Shown here: positions 42,117 to 54,289 of the stretch, piece by piece
How the letters are laid out: every line of letters starts with the position of its first letter
Numbering within the stretch: position 1 is the stretch's first letter
Assembly (NCBI GenBank): GCA_021234155.1
Contig: JAJEKV010000021.1
Span: 20,673,498-20,737,497 of the forward strand
Source: Isoetes taiwanensis
Taxonomy: Eukaryota; Streptophyta; Lycopodiopsida; Isoetales; Isoetaceae
Length of the DNA stretch: 64,000 nucleotides
Direction: 5' to 3'
Position numbers and translations under genes: made by a program
Notes under the pieces: model-generated
Databases searched by the model: none
Seen by the model: the letters and a program-made list of their open reading frames with translations, nothing else
Told to the model about the DNA's origin: nothing

Positions 42117-42419
42117 CTAGTGCCCTCTGTTTTTGCATGCATGCGGGATCTTGACCTTTTGTTTTTCAATCGACCAGAGTATAAAGTACAATTTCCTTTC
42201 CTTTGGCATCATCTTTTTCATTTGAGGTCTTTTCCTTTCCTTTGCCATCATCAACATCATTTGGAGTCTTTTCCTTTCCTTTGCCATCATCAACATCATT
42301 TGAGGTATTTTCCTTTCCTTGGCCATCATGTTCATTAGTTGGGGATTTTTCCTTGCCTTGATCAGCATCATTGGGGGCTTTTTTTTTACCATTTTGCATG
42401 CCATTGACCTAGAATACAT
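42117..42419 (-). pseudogene. Lys/Glu-rich exon, copy 2
   Basis: Counterpart of 56-454. The charged repeat half is intact (codons for KGKEK units at 42,180-42,390). A shift near 42,390 in the poly-A/T run and others near 42,120-42,170 break the rest. The upstream acceptor and poly-T are conserved. Confidence 0.45.
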
Positions 42420-44633
42420 AAAAACATATAGTAAGTTAACATATCCAAATAACCTCTCACTAACATGTTCATAAATGAAAGCCTCATATGTCTTATTCTA
42501 TTTGATCATTCTATTTATATAATGGGATTCCCCAAGTTATTTTCCTCAACATTATATATAAATAAAACCCTCTACTTATAACCTTCTAACGTGTATCCTA
42601 TAATAACCTTAGAAACAACTTTTAAGGTTATTATAGGTTAGCAATAAAAGGTTAAGGCGTTTATTATAGGTTATTATAGGTTAGAAATTTTAAGGTTGGG
42701 AAGTTATTGTAGGTTAAAAGTTTTAAGGTTAGAAGTTCTAATTCATGAACTTTTAAACTTAACTTAACTATTAACTTAAAACTAGCATATAAACTTATAA
42801 CTCATAACTTTTAAACTTTTAAACTTAATAACCCTTAAAACAATTAACCCTTAAAACAATTGTCCTTAAAATAATTAACCCTTAAAACAATTGTCCTTAA
42901 AACAATTAACCCTTGTAATAAATTTTTTGGCGGAAGTTATAATGGCTGTGATGCGAAATTTAAAAGCAGTTATTATTTCAAGTTAGCATTTCTTTTCGAA
43001 CTTTTCTCTCACACTTTCGAACTTTTCTAATTCGGTAGGCTTACGCTTCCAATTCCGGGCATTCGGTATTACGCTTCCAATTCGGCTTCCAATTTCACCG
43101 GCTTTTCGGCTTCTATCGCTTCACCGGCTTCAATCTATCTTTTCGGCATCTATCGCTACCGGCTTCTATACGCTTACCGGCTTCAATCTATCTGCTGCGT
43201 GACCTAAGGAGGAGATAATATTATCTTATCTTCTATTTTTCTCGCCAGGTTATTGAAGATGAAAGCCATACTCTTCTGAGTTGCCCTGCTTTTGAGATAG
43301 TCCGGAATCATTTTTTGACCTTAGCATTCCATTCCATGCTTCCACAACTTCTCAGAGCACCATCTGTGCATGACTTGGCATTATACATACTTGAGGTGCT
43401 AGATAAACGTCTGCAATTACTGAGCCCTCAGTAGTCATTATCTCCGCTTGTCTAGTATCATCATTACTGCAAAGGTTTTTCCCTTGAAAACCTTTCGAGG
43501 CAGGGGTTTTTTAATCCTAGTAGTAATGATTGTACTAGCCCATTGTATGGGTCCCATGACCTATTGGTCTCCGTGGACGTTAAAAAAAACTATTCTATTC
43601 TATTCTCGGCTTCAATATGCTTCTCGGCTTCTATCTGCTTCAATCTGCTTTTATCTGCGCTTTCGAGCTTTTCGAGCTTTCTGCTGTTTTCGGCTCAAAG
43701 GTTTTTCGGCTCGAAGGTTTCTACAAAGCATTCGGCTAAAGGTTTCGGCTCTCTATGATCTCTGGTTTTTTGGCTTCGGCTTGCAATAACAAAGTTTTCT
43801 GGTTTTGTGTTAAAGCTTCTCGGCTTCTCGGTTTCCAAATTATCTGCTATTGCTTCTTCTCGGCTTCTTAAGGCTCAAATCATCTGCTATTGGCTTCTTC
43901 TCGGCTCAAATCAACTTTTGTTTTCGATTTTTGGTTTCGGCTCAAAGGCAAAGGCTCAAATCTCGTGTACATAACACAAATAGGTTAGTATTTCCTGTTC
44001 TTTACTTAAAGTCTGTTCTAGTATTTGAAAGTTCTGTTCTATCTGCTTTATCTGTTCTTTATCTGTTATATGAGCTTCAGGGTTAATCAAGGGGAGTGCT
44101 TACTGGCTTAGACTTTTAGATGCATCAGTCCTATACTGCCCTAGCACCTTCATATATAGCTTATAAACATGTTCTATTGCTTATATGATCTTGCTCTATG
44201 ATCTTGCCTATATGATCTTGCTCTATGATCTATCTGCTCTATGATCTTGCTTATATGATTTTGCTGTATCTGATCTTATTCTATTTCACTAGCTCTTTTT
44301 CTATCTGCTCTAAATAATGAACTAAAACAATGAACTAAATAATGAACTAAACAAGGAGTATTCTAAAACGAACTAAATGAGCTCTTCTGCTCTATCTGCT
44401 CTATGAATTCTTATTCTGCTCTATCTGCTCTTAGATTTGCTCTATCTATTCCCCTGGCTTCATATTCTATTTTACTGGCTCTTATTCTATTCTACTGCCT
44501 TCATATTCACTGGCTTCATAATACGCGTGCAATCGCAATGCATTACGCATTCCGCATTACGTTTCTCTTTTGTAAGTAGATATGTTTTTTTTATGCATAT
44601 TTTTTTTCTATAGAATGACATGTTAGAATGGGC

Positions 44634-44815
44634 GAAATCGCGCTTGGCGCATTTATAGTTTGGCTTCCTATTTCCCACTAGGTTAATCAAATCGCGCCAG
44701 GCGCGTTTCAATTTTGGGCCATTCTATTTCATACGGCTTTATACAAATCGCGCCAGGCACGTGTGAAGTAGATCTGTGTAAAAAACATTATAGTAAACGC
44801 GCCTGACGCATTTTG
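44634..44815. repeat. GC palindrome cluster, copy 2
   Basis: Counterpart of 2,660-2,845. Four units, unchanged in core sequence. Confidence 0.7.
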
Positions 44816-44899
44816 AATTTTGTATATTTAGAATCGTTTTCTGGGGAGAGGAATATCATTTGCTAATTAGTTAATTTCTCTCGTTCTAGTGCATTACAC

Positions 44900-45298
44900 A
44901 TGGCTGCTTTTAGTTCAAATGTACTTCCCACGGGCGACCATCTTTTGGACCCTGTACAAGATACTACTGAATTGTGCTGTTCAAAACATTTACACAGAGT
45001 TGGACAAGCCATTAGACAGTCTGTATCAGGGGCCATGGGAATGCTACCATCGCATCAGTGGACATATGCGGCTCCTCATGCTCTTAGTAAGGCTCATGCC
45101 AATAAATAAACACGAGGCTTTGATTAGGAGTATTAAGGATCGATACAACACTCTGATTTGGAGACTCGATATTAGCGAGGGGCGAAGAGGATCTGTCATA
45201 TCAGTGAATGCAGTGGGACTTTACTTCGGTATTGGGCCGATGAAGTGGGCCTATGTGACATTTTGTAGAGATATATACGACCCGGCTATGTTAGTTTA
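44900..45298 (+). pseudogene. Small 123-aa gene, copy 2 (shifted)
   Basis: The start (MAAFSSNVLP) is intact, but a shift follows at 'cccacgggcgaccatctttt', where copy 1 has 'cccctggacgaccatcaacg'. The middle is again in frame with copy 1 (WTLYKILLNCAVQNIYTELD), and a second set of differences near 45,170-45,210 shifts the tail. Both break zones are places where the other copy has CTG or CAG. Confidence 0.5.
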
Positions 45299-45451
45299 GA
45301 AAGAACTTCGCTTTTTGGCGCATTTTTCCGGAAGGAAAAATGTATATTTTTTTTTGAATATCAATAGAAACTCGTGCCTGGCGCAATTTTGCAGCTTACT
45401 TTTATGTCACGCTTATTGTATTATGCTTTTTTATATGCAATGTCGAAAACA

Positions 45452-45567
45452 TTGAATCCTTTGATGCCCTCCAGCCAGTATGACCAACCCCAAGAAACTA
45501 CATATTTTCATTAATGTGTAGTTTCATGGGGTTATATATAACAGCTAAAGAACATCAAAAAATTCAA
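45452..45567. repeat. Long foldback, copy 2
   Basis: Counterpart of 3,481-3,596. The inner 40 bp of the stem are unchanged; the outer part of the right arm differs (tatatataacagct instead of tgatatgactggct). Confidence 0.6.
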
Positions 45568-45629
45568 AATTCACAACATCAGCGGATGTTTTGATATATT
45601 CTTTTTTTTTTGAATATCAAATATACATA

Positions 45630-46003
45630 CCTTTTTGGGCGTTCTTTTGGCCATGCTACAAATGTGCCGCGCTTTCCTGTATGTATGCATAGGGATGTCT
45701 TCGTGGAAGAGCCTCATCTTGATAATTGCGGTTTATAATGGAAATTTTCTGAAGCTGTTTCCAAGAGGAACACCATGACACATAGAACTTGGATTGGATC
45801 TTCAATTTTACATAATCCTACTCGGCTTCAAGTTATTTGTTAAAGATAGCATTCTTCTCAGACAGCGATAAAGAACTAGAATGTTAGAATTGGCATTGGG
45901 AAATATAAAGGGCGAATTGGGAAAAATAAAGGGCAATTGGGAAAAATAAAGGGCGAAAAATAAATTCGGAATGAAACCACACTCACCTGAGTTCGTGAGA
46001 CAT
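45630..46003 (-). pseudogene. DUF8039-like gene, copy 2 (first two exons)
   Basis: Start ATG at 46,003-46,001. The exon 1 donor (gtgagt) and the exon 2 donor (gtatgt near 45,630) are conserved, but exon 2 has several shifts (for example at 45,665-45,690, where copy 1 has the SVGTFVAWP coding). Confidence 0.5.
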
Positions 46004-46009
46004 TGTAGA

Positions 46010-46195
46010 TCTTGTTTCGATCGATTGATCTTGGCTCTTGATCGATCGATCGATTGACCTTGGATTTCGATCGATTGATCTTAGGCTTGATTGATCTTGG
46101 GTCGATTGATCTTGATCTTGGGCTCTCGATTGATCTTGGGTGCGAGGGCACTACGATTGATCTTGGATTCGATTGAGGCGGCTCGATAGTAGGTG
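46010..46195. repeat. Divergent-promoter minisatellite, copy 2
   Basis: Counterpart of 4,046-4,240; the gattgatcttgg core is kept, and the gcgctct part is mostly changed. Confidence 0.55.
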
Positions 46196-46446
46196 GTCGA
46201 TTAGGTGGTAGCGATTGCCACATATCGTTTCTTGAAAATAATAATTATTTGTTTTCTTGAAATTGCATTGAAAAAAGAAAAACACATTTTAAATTTGTAA
46301 ATGGCGGGGCCAGGCGATTAATTAAAGCGGTATAATTGAAAATGGCGAATTTGAATTCTGATTTGTAAATCGGCGGCCCTAGATTATGAGCATACATATA
46401 AGTTTAAACCAAAACCCGGTCTCATATTATCCGCACTTGCGGTTCT

Positions 46447-46574
46447 ATGGCGTCTAGAGGATCGCGGCGGCCCGTGACGGCCTTGGTAGAGGTGGGCGGA
46501 CAGGCCAAGGCACAAATCAAGCACGGGCGTTCTTTGAACAAGCGAGAAAGCACAAATCCGGCAAAGCGCCTCAG
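46447..46574 (+). CDS. DGQHS gene exon 1, copy 2
   Basis: ATG at 46,447; basic product (MASRGSRRPVTALVEVGG in this frame). It ends cctcag|gtaatt, the clearest donor of the two copies, which was used to set the exon end in copy 1. Confidence 0.45.
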
Positions 46575-47204
46575 GTAATTGATCTGTTTTTGTTCTGTAA
46601 TTGATTTCTTTGTCCCTTTTTTTGTTAGGTTTTTAGGATGTTTTTCTGTAATAATAGAGTTATTATCCGATAAGAAGCATGTGTCCTCTAATATTTGAGT
46701 TCATATGTCCCAAAAATGTATGCAAATAAATGCTTAATGTGTGGCTAAAGCGATTATTGATAGTTAGTTGTGTTTTTTATAGTTAGTTGTGTCCTCTGAT
46801 GAAGATTCAACTCTTTAAGTTGTGGTGTTTATAGTTATTTGTATCACTGCAGCAGTTGAATAAGGCATTACATTAGTTTCTATATCATGAGATAAGATTC
46901 GACTCTTTAAGTTGTATTTTTTATAGTTAGTTGTGTCGATCATTTTGATTAGGACAAAAGCGCCAGCCTTGATTTAATTAGTCATTACATTAGTTTCTTT
47001 ATCTTTAAGGTCACTTCTAAAAGCGGCAAAAGCGTATTTATTACATTTTGATTGGGACAAAATCGTCGGCTGGCCCCAATTAAGTAAATGAACTTGCTAC
47101 GTATTCTTTTCAAATCGCGCCAAACGCGTTTTTTTGTTGCATATGTTTCGACTTAGCATATATTTTAGCATTAGAAGATTAACCCATGTGCTGTAGTTTT
47201 ACAG

Positions 47205-48325
47205 GATCACAAAAGATTATCAAAAAGAGAACCAAGCAAGGTGAGACCTCTTGACTCGAGAAAAAGCAAAGGGCGGATGAAGATATTCTTTATTCTGGAC
47301 TGCGGCATGTATTGACATTAGAAGATACATCACGGAATAATAAAGGCTCAGGTAGAACCTCCATGTCGAAGAAGATCTTGTAGAGGGTTGAGAATGGTAT
47401 GTGGAGATCTTCAAAACTAGTGGGAAAGGCAGGACCTCATTTTTTCATGTATAGGGCAAGAGAGACTGATCAAATGAAGAAGCAGGGAATTCTTATTACA
47501 TGCGAAGTACATGACGATTCTTTCTGTTCTGTGCTAGTTGAAGTGGGCCAGAAACATAAGAAGAGCCTAAAGAAGATCAATCGATGCAGTTCTAGCTCTT
47601 TTAAAAGAGCGCATTGAGATCGAGGCGACATGGCGATACCCTATTCAAATTTGGTTTGGGCGGTTGGCGAGCCATTGACTCTAAAAAAAGAATATGCGAG
47701 GGGGCTTACAACTGTTCGGCGAGCCATTATACGAGGCCCTCGGGCGGTGTGTACTATAGGCGTGAAGGATAAGGAAAAAGCTCTAAAGGCGGGAAAACCC
47801 GAAGCGGCGGCCGAGGCCTTACAAGTGGCGATGACAAGGCGAGGCGGTTGGAAGGCGATGAGCAAGCTCAAAAATATGGCGACAAGTATCGCGGGCACGA
47901 ACTTCACCCATCGGTCCCGTGGATAGGCTTTTCGAGGTCCACTAAAGCCATTTATATCAGCGAGAAGGTATGACAAGCGGCACTCCTTGGAGATAGTGAA
48001 CGGCATGATCGAAAATCGAGGGGCAAGTGCCAATGCTGCGAGATGTAGTGCCGTCACGATACGAGAATGAGGAAGGTAATCATGTGGAGCAAGGCTGGAG
48101 GACTTCATCGAGAATCGACATACATTTTATGATAATAGATGGCGGCATTCAATAGAGGCCGAAGGTTACGATCAAGAAGGCACATCATCTTTGGGCATCG
48201 GTTGTTCTATAAAGGCGTGATACAGCCGAAGCTACTTGCGGTTCTGAGTGGCTCAACAACACCTGCCGAGCTAGCCGAAATAAGCGCACTCCTGAATGAC
48301 ATGGAAAAACATTCTTATACAAAAG
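47205..48325 (+). pseudogene. DGQHS gene exon 2, copy 2
   Basis: Collinear with 5,261-6,383. Here the VHDDSFCSVLVEVGQKHKKS segment (from 47,509) and the ALKAGKPEAAAEALQVAM segment (47,780-47,835) are open where copy 1 is broken. The IDGQHS loop is damaged (gatggcggcattcaatagag at 48,139, where copy 1 has gatggccagcattcaataga). The loss is exactly at the CAG that encodes part of Gln-His. Confidence 0.5.
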
Positions 48326-48360
48326 GTAATTCTCTTCCCTTAGGTTTCGTTTTCGTATTT

Positions 48361-48740
48361 GCAAATTGCGCCAGGCGCGATTTCATATTATAAAGCAAAT
48401 CGCGCCAGGCGCGATTTGCCTACTCTAAAGAGAAAAGGCTTCCTAGAATGGTAGCCGTTTCTCGTCAAATATGTAAATCGCGCCTGGCGCGATTTCATAT
48501 TAGAATGCAAATCGCGCCACGCGCGATTTGCCTAGCCTGAGGAGACTTGGCTATTAGACAGATAGCCTTTTCTCCTGAGGGTAGGCAAATCCCACGTGGG
48601 GCGTTTCGCATTCTAATATGAAATCGCACCCGGTGATACTGTTTGAGGAAAGCGGCTATCAATCGAGAAAGCCTTTTCTCTTTAAAACAAACAAATCGGC
48701 GCTGGCGATTTACTTTCTAATATGAAATCGGCGCTGATTT
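48361..48740. repeat. Palindrome and hairpin array, copy 2 (best preserved)
   Basis: Perfect palindromes such as aaatcgcgccaggcgcgatt lie near 48,397, 48,475 (cgcgcctggcgcg) and, with one change, 48,507 and 48,370. Between 48,535 and 48,582 'cctgaggagacttggctatt' and 'agatagccttttctcctgag' form a hairpin. Two further related hairpin pairs (gagaaaaggct / agccgtttctc) lie near 48,428-48,470 and 48,645-48,690. Confidence 0.75.
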
Positions 48741-48805
48741 TAAACTTAGGATTTATTTAATTCACGATCATGAAGCTAACAAGGTTACTCCTTGCGGTCC
48801 CTATA

Positions 48806-49323
48806 TGTGGCGACCACCACGGATATTAGGTATCATACGAACATTATACTCCTATGTACAAAAGATGGTGCGTCCTGCGGATGCAAAAGGGTAGTTGCAC
48901 AAGGCGGGGTTTGAACTTCGCAACCTTCGGTTGCGAGTCACACCTGCCAAGTCGCTACCAATAGTTGTTGAAACATTCCTTCCGTCTTCCTCATATGTGG
49001 GACTATCTCGAGAAGGTTCTAGAATGTTCTAGAACCTAAATGCATCTTAGCGACACTTGGTAGCGATCTCATCTATTGGGTGGTAGCGATCCTAACTTGG
49101 ATTGGTCTAGATATATAATGAGGCACCTCCTTCTTGTCAAACCATTAGGTTCAGCGCCGGTCTTGAGCCTTCTAGGCATCTGTCACCGTATTCTGCTTGC
49201 CGCCGGGCTATTGTATTCTTGATTCCTATTCATATATCAGATTCTTTTGCCGATCTTGGCGTATTTCTTCGCATTTCTTGCATATTTTCCGCGTATTTTC
49301 CTTGTTTTGAGTAGGTTCATGGC
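48806..49323 (+). repeat. 5' LTR, copy 2
   Basis: Starts tgtggcgacc (tgtgacgacc in copy 1) and ends near ggttcatgg. It keeps the perfect heat-shock element at 49,017-49,034 and the TATA box at about 49,111. Confidence 0.85.
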
Positions 49324-49407
49324 GGTTTGAGCGGAATCCCTTACCGATTCTTATGCGCTTTCGATCCTAAACATTTTTTTTTGCTCATAGTTGGTGATTT
49401 TATATCT

Positions 49408-50260
49408 ATGGAGGAGGTTCCGACTTTATTACAACAGGTCGGCCGGCTTGTTCAAGTATGCGGCGATTCTTGGTTGGACAATAAAGAGCTTAAGGGCGTA
49501 TTGCTTCACATGAATCTGCTTCTAGCTTCGGGATTGAGGCTATCGAGCCTAAGATCAGCCTGCCGAGAGAAGTTTGGCTTTTCGGTCCAAGCTCGCGGTT
49601 TTTTGAATCGAGATCGGGCTTGTGATTCAGCTCCATCCTCATAGATATCCACGGCTCAAGAACAAGTGGGACTGATTGGTTCTCTTCTCACGGGGCCAGC
49701 TCTAAGTTGGTTTGCTCCTTTATTGGAGAAAGGAGCCCCCGAGTTCAAAGATTTTCTTTGCTTTCAACTGCGAGAACTTCGAAGCATGCTTTGGGAACCG
49801 TCGTCGGTGCACATGATCCACAAAACTTTGCAACTTAAGGCAAGGCTCTCGCCCGGCCGGTATATGCATGAATTTCGTCAAATTGCGGTAGATCTTGCTG
49901 GGATGATATTGCGCCGAGATTGTTTCGAAGGGGTTACGAAGGATGTCAAAGATATGTTGTTGTCTATGGAGGATCCCGAGTTTGGAAGAAGCCATCAGTT
50001 GCGATTCGATGTGATAATCGGCTCTTGAGCGTAGGCAAGAGGCGTAGTCGAGGTCTTTCCAATTACACAAGCGCCTATAGCTCGCCTTCCCGGCCTTATC
50101 GTAGAATCTAGCGGTCACGGACCCGAGCCTATCGCGGATTGATCGGCGGTTCGAGGTTCCTTATCGCCGTAGAAGCGGCGTCGGAGAGAGGCTAATCTTT
50201 GCCTCTCTGTGGAGAGGAGCTGGCCATATCGCTCGTGGATGCCACTGTGGCGCCCTAAAT
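49408..50260 (+). pseudogene. gag: Ty3 gag, copy 2
   Basis: Longer open than copy 1 in the capsid core: VGLIGSLLTGPALSWFAPLL (49,664-49,723) and LQLKARLSPGRYMHEFRQIA are in one frame of 120 codons (49,666-50,028). The remaining shifts are near the start and in the zinc-knuckle region (near 50,200). Confidence 0.8.
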
Positions 50261-50399
50261 CAGTCAGGGAAAACTTGGGGGCGGTCAGAGTAGTAGGAGT
50301 CTCTCGTCGGTGGCGCCTTTTTTAGACTCCTTCACATTTCGACATGTTTATTCCATCGGATAAGGTCGGCAATGCATTCTTCATCCCTATATCATTGAA

Positions 50400-50705
50400 A
50401 TCGAAGTTGGAGAATTGCAAGTGTTGGCGCAACTTGATTGTGGTGCAAATGCTTGCTTTATGGATAGTCGTTTGCCGGTAAAGCCGCGCCATCCCTAGAA
50501 GCAAGGTTGAGCATCTTACGTCGAAGTGATTGATGGGCCGGAAGATCTCCTCGAGTGCGATCCGCGGAGAATGTCTGCGCCTCTTGAGGATTTTGTTCGG
50601 GGAGTTTCTTGTCGTATTTCCTTCAATCTCATTGCTAGCCCTCATCGCCAATAGTCTTGGGGTGCTTACGGCGAGCTACATAACCCATGATTGATTGGCG
50701 TACTA
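50400..50705 (+). pseudogene. Ty3 protease region, copy 2
   Basis: LQVLAQLDCGANACFMDS (50,416-50,467) matches copy 1, including the DCGA active-site loop. The later flap region is shifted. Confidence 0.65.
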
Positions 50706-51169
50706 GATCATTTCGATTTGCTAGTTCTAGCTCTAGTTCGGTTCATCTGCGGATCAGGTCTCTACACCAACATCTACCCGATCCGTGCGGTATCGTGGGC
50801 CCCGACTCTGTCCTTGGCTTTGTTCCATGTTACGTCGCCTCTTGCCTCTACTCGGTTCATGCCCCGATTCGATCCCGCTCTAGTTCTGCTCTTGCTCGGT
50901 TCGGTTTACGCTCCTGCTCGGTTCTTGCTCGGTCAGTTCTTGCTCCGGTCCCTGTTCTGCTCCGGTTCTTGATCGGTTCTGTTCGGTTGCTCCTGCTCAT
51001 GTTTCTGCTCATGCTTTTGTGGAGGTTTCTTCATGCCCTCGGTTTCGTATCTCGAAGATTTCTCTTAGCGAGTTTGATAAATCTAGAAGGCAAGATCCAA
51101 GTTGGTGTTTGCAATCGAGGTTCACCCATCGGCTGCTTCGGCATCGTGAAGTCTGCTCCAATGCTCCCG

Positions 51170-52576
51170 GATAAATATGGCGACTTCTCGATGTTTTGAC
51201 AAAGTCAAGGCCAGCAAACTCGAGCATCGTCCATATGATTGTCCTATTGATTTGCGGCGGGGACCATGCGCCATATGGTCGATATATGGTCTATCTCGGT
51301 GAGTTGAAGGTTTTGCGGGATTATATTGAAAGAATTTGTAGCGGCTTCATTCGACATTCTCGATCCCTATTTGGGCGCCTATCTTCTTCGTCAAAAAAGG
51401 ATGGTTATTGCGTCACAGTGGATTGATTATCGTGGCCTCAATAAAATCCGCGATTGCCAAATCGGTATCCGCTTCCCTCGATCGAGTTGTTGGAGCGACT
51501 CCAAGGTGCGCACTATTTTACGAAGATTGATCTTGGGGTGTCTATAATCTTATTGGATCGGGAGGGTGATGAGTGGAAAGCGATCTTTCATTACTTTCGG
51601 TATGGCCATTTTGAGTACCACAGGTTATGCGTTTGGACTTACCAATGCTCGTGATATTCGACATATGGCCAATGATGTTTTCGAGAGTTCTTAGACACTT
51701 TTGTTATCATCTATTTGGATGATATCCTTATTTATTCTAAGACTCTCGAAGAACATGAAAGACATGTTGACATGTCCTTCAAAAGCCGTAAGCATGGATT
51801 ATATGCCAAACTTGAGAAGTGCCGGTTCGAGCAGGATAATGTGGAGTTCCTTGCCTATCGCATCACACCACATGGAGTCTCTATGGATCACGAAAAGGTC
51901 CTTAGTTGCGGGTGGCAAACACCTTCATCCGTTCGAGATGTTGGTGTTTTCTTGGGTTTGCCAATTTCTATCGGCGTTTCATCGGGATTATTAGGGATTG
52001 CTCTTCCTTTGACCGCGCCTCCTTTGTCAGGGCGTGCCATTCGAATGGGCGTAGGCGAGAATGCGCTTTTGTTACCACTGAAGCATGCTTTCACCGCGGC
52101 GCTAGTTCTTGCTCATGCAGATCCTTTCGCCCATATGTTGTTGAAGCGGATGCTTACGATTTTTGCGCTTGGTGGGATCACGTCACGGGGAGGGATGACC
52201 ATGAATTGCATCCAATCGCCTATCATCATTCCACGAAAGTTTGTACTTTGAAATCAACTATCCCATTTATGACAAGGAGTTGTTGGCGATAGTGGATTCT
52301 TTTCGAGGGAGTGGAGCGTTTCTGGAGGATCTCCTTATAAGGTCCGCGATCTACGGATCACGAAATCTCGAATATTTTTAGTGCGCTTTCGAGTGCTCAA
52401 TCGTCGCCAGGCCCGGTGGCATACTCAAGTATTATCCCGGATTGATTTCGTGATCAAGTACCGTCCTGGATCCCTCCAAAGAAAGCCTGATGCCTTGTCT
52501 CGACACTCCTACCTTGAGCCCAAACTAGGTGATCCGCATATGATCGGCAATCCACGAGGTTATTTTAGGGCCTCAT
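51170..52576 (+). pseudogene. pol: Ty3 RT and RNase H, copy 2
   Basis: Catalytic YLDD at about 51,711-51,722. The thumb and connection region is well preserved (KLEKCRFEQDNVEFLAYRIT). The last 180 bp before the insert (RNase H tail, KPDALSRHSYLEPKLGDP) are in frame and identical to copy 1. Confidence 0.85.
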
Positions 52577-52856
52577 TAGAGTTTTTTTGAGATGTAGACA
52601 CATCCCGTAAAGAGAATTATAGATATTTAAATAATTATTAATTTTATATTATAATATATTGCAACCACCCCTCAACAACCTCTCTCACCAACGTTCCTAA
52701 GTTTATGGTCCCCAATTTTACCTCAACCACCTACCTTTTTTTAAATTAAAATTTAAAATCGAAATTGTACCTCTTTTTTTTCCCTAAGAATTAGAGAATG
52801 TGGCTCCATTGATTTAGGAAAACCGGTTTCACAAACGTGGCTTCCCAACTAAAATT

Positions 52857-53066
52857 ATGCCACTCCAACGGCCTGTCTTCCGACCAAGCCCAGGATTGAA
52901 GACCACGTCATCAATCCGCTTTCAATTTTTCAAAACCGAAGCTTACATAGAAAGTGATACTTTGCGCCATGGAGTTCCCGGGTCCTATGAATTTTTAGAA
53001 AGAATTTACAGGTATGTTCTTATTTTATCTCTGAGATATGCAATTACTTCTGTAAGAAGAAGATGA
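52857..53066 (+). CDS. First small frame of the nested transposon, copy 2
   Basis: Identical to 10,934-11,143 at the protein level. It overlaps the start of the next frame by 4 bp. Confidence 0.4.
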   Translation: MPLQRPVFRPSPGLKTTSSIRFQFFKTEAYIESDTLRHGVPGSYEFLERIYRYVLILSLRYAITSVRRR

Positions 53067-54289
53067 CAACAGAGATCAGAATTGTCTTACCTGAAGAATA
53101 TGCAGTTACTTGGAACAAAAAACGTGGAGGCTTCAAGGTTAGAGTAAATGAAGCTTTGCTGAGGTCTCAAGGAGCTAAGAATGCCGATTTGTGGACACGT
53201 GGAGATATTTATCCGAAGGATCCAATTACCGGTAAGCTCCCCGACTTTAATTCTGTTACTAGTTTGGTTAAATTCGTATGCGAAGGGAGAAATGGCTTGT
53301 TGGGCTATTGTGAGAATATGAAGAGATATATAGATCAGCTTTGTTGCATAATTGGACGTTATAAACATGAAATTGAGTCTATGAGATCTGATATAAAGCA
53401 GTCATCAATAGATAAGTGTTCACTGGTAAAAGAAATTGAATGCTTGAAGAAAACTTTAGTCCAAATGCAAAATGAAGATATGCTGAAAAATTTTGTCATT
53501 AAGCAAGCAGAGAATGAGAGGTGTCATATCCAGAATGGTTTGATGCGGGCGGAGTCCTCAGTGAAAATTCTAGAAGCTCGTTTGAAGAGATTTAAGAAGA
53601 CTGCAATGGGAATGCGTGAGAGAAAGAAAAATTTGAAACCCATACATGCATTAGCACCAAAAGGGGGAGCAGCAAGAAGGAGAGTTTATGCAATTAATCA
53701 AGTTCTGAACACAAAAAAAAAGAAAGGGGTAGTAAGAAAAAATATGGAAAACTTTTTACTTAACATGGCTTCACGAGATGAGATTCTTGCTCTACTAAAC
53801 GAGCCATGCAACGTAGCATTGAAGAGAGATGTACTAGACATGTTAATAAAGGAAATATATTCAAATATGGATGCAAATGAGGTCCAAACCACTTGCGATA
53901 CCATTGGATTAAGCAGACAAGGATATAGAAGCCTATTCAAACCCTTTCATGCCGCATTAAAATCTTTAGGCACTAAGAAGGTTATAATTCCGCGTCCATA
54001 TACAGTTGAGAACATTAGAAGAGAAAGGAATATGAAAGTTGAGGAGGTTCTTGGAGGTATGCATTCAATTCAATGCGGAGTCTCAAGCATTTCAAAAAAA
54101 AATGGCATTGAATGTGATGTGATCGGTCTTAACGAGAAAAACAACATTTGGTTTGATTTAGAAACTATTCTCAAACTCATGGTTGTGTTTTATAATTTGC
54201 GGTCTTACGAGGTGGAACAATTGGATATCGCATTAAGCTCGACGAGATGGAGCTTACGAGCAAGGCAAAGTATGAAAGAGTCTCTTTAG
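53063..54289 (+). CDS. Coiled-coil protein of the nested transposon (intact, 408 aa)
   Basis: The best preserved long gene in the window. ATG at 53,063. Residues 1-85 form a globular start with KNADLWTRGDIYPKDPITG. Residues about 95-200 are a predicted coiled coil with heptads (MKRYIDQLCCIIGRYKHEIE, then VKILEARLKRFKKTAMGMRE), followed by a very basic patch. Residues 230-330 have NMDANEVQTTCDTIGLSRQG and KSLGTKKVIIPRPYTVENIR, a shape that, from memory, recurs in transposon proteins of cnidarians and molluscs just before their transposase core. The frame ends RARQSMKESL. Reading continues in nearby frames to about 54,620 and then to the transposase-like part at 54,775, so it is probably the N-terminal part of one large protein. 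Copy 1 (11,139-12,360) is shifted many times. Confidence 0.6.
   Translation: MTTEIRIVLPEEYAVTWNKKRGGFKVRVNEALLRSQGAKNADLWTRGDIYPKDPITGKLPDFNSVTSLVKFVCEGRNGLLGYCENMKRYIDQLCCIIGRYKHEIESMRSDIKQSSIDKCSLVKEIECLKKTLVQMQNEDMLKNFVIKQAENERCHIQNGLMRAESSVKILEARLKRFKKTAMGMRERKKNLKPIHALAPKGGAARRRVYAINQVLNTKKKKGVVRKNMENFLLNMASRDEILALLNEPCNVALKRDVLDMLIKEIYSNMDANEVQTTCDTIGLSRQGYRSLFKPFHAALKSLGTKKVIIPRPYTVENIRRERNMKVEEVLGGMHSIQCGVSSISKKNGIECDVIGLNEKNNIWFDLETILKLMVVFYNLRSYEVEQLDIALSSTRWSLRARQSMKESL

Noticed and set aside
42120-42338. Phe/His-rich plus-strand frame
   Set aside because: It is the antisense of the Lys/Glu repeat exon on the minus strand.
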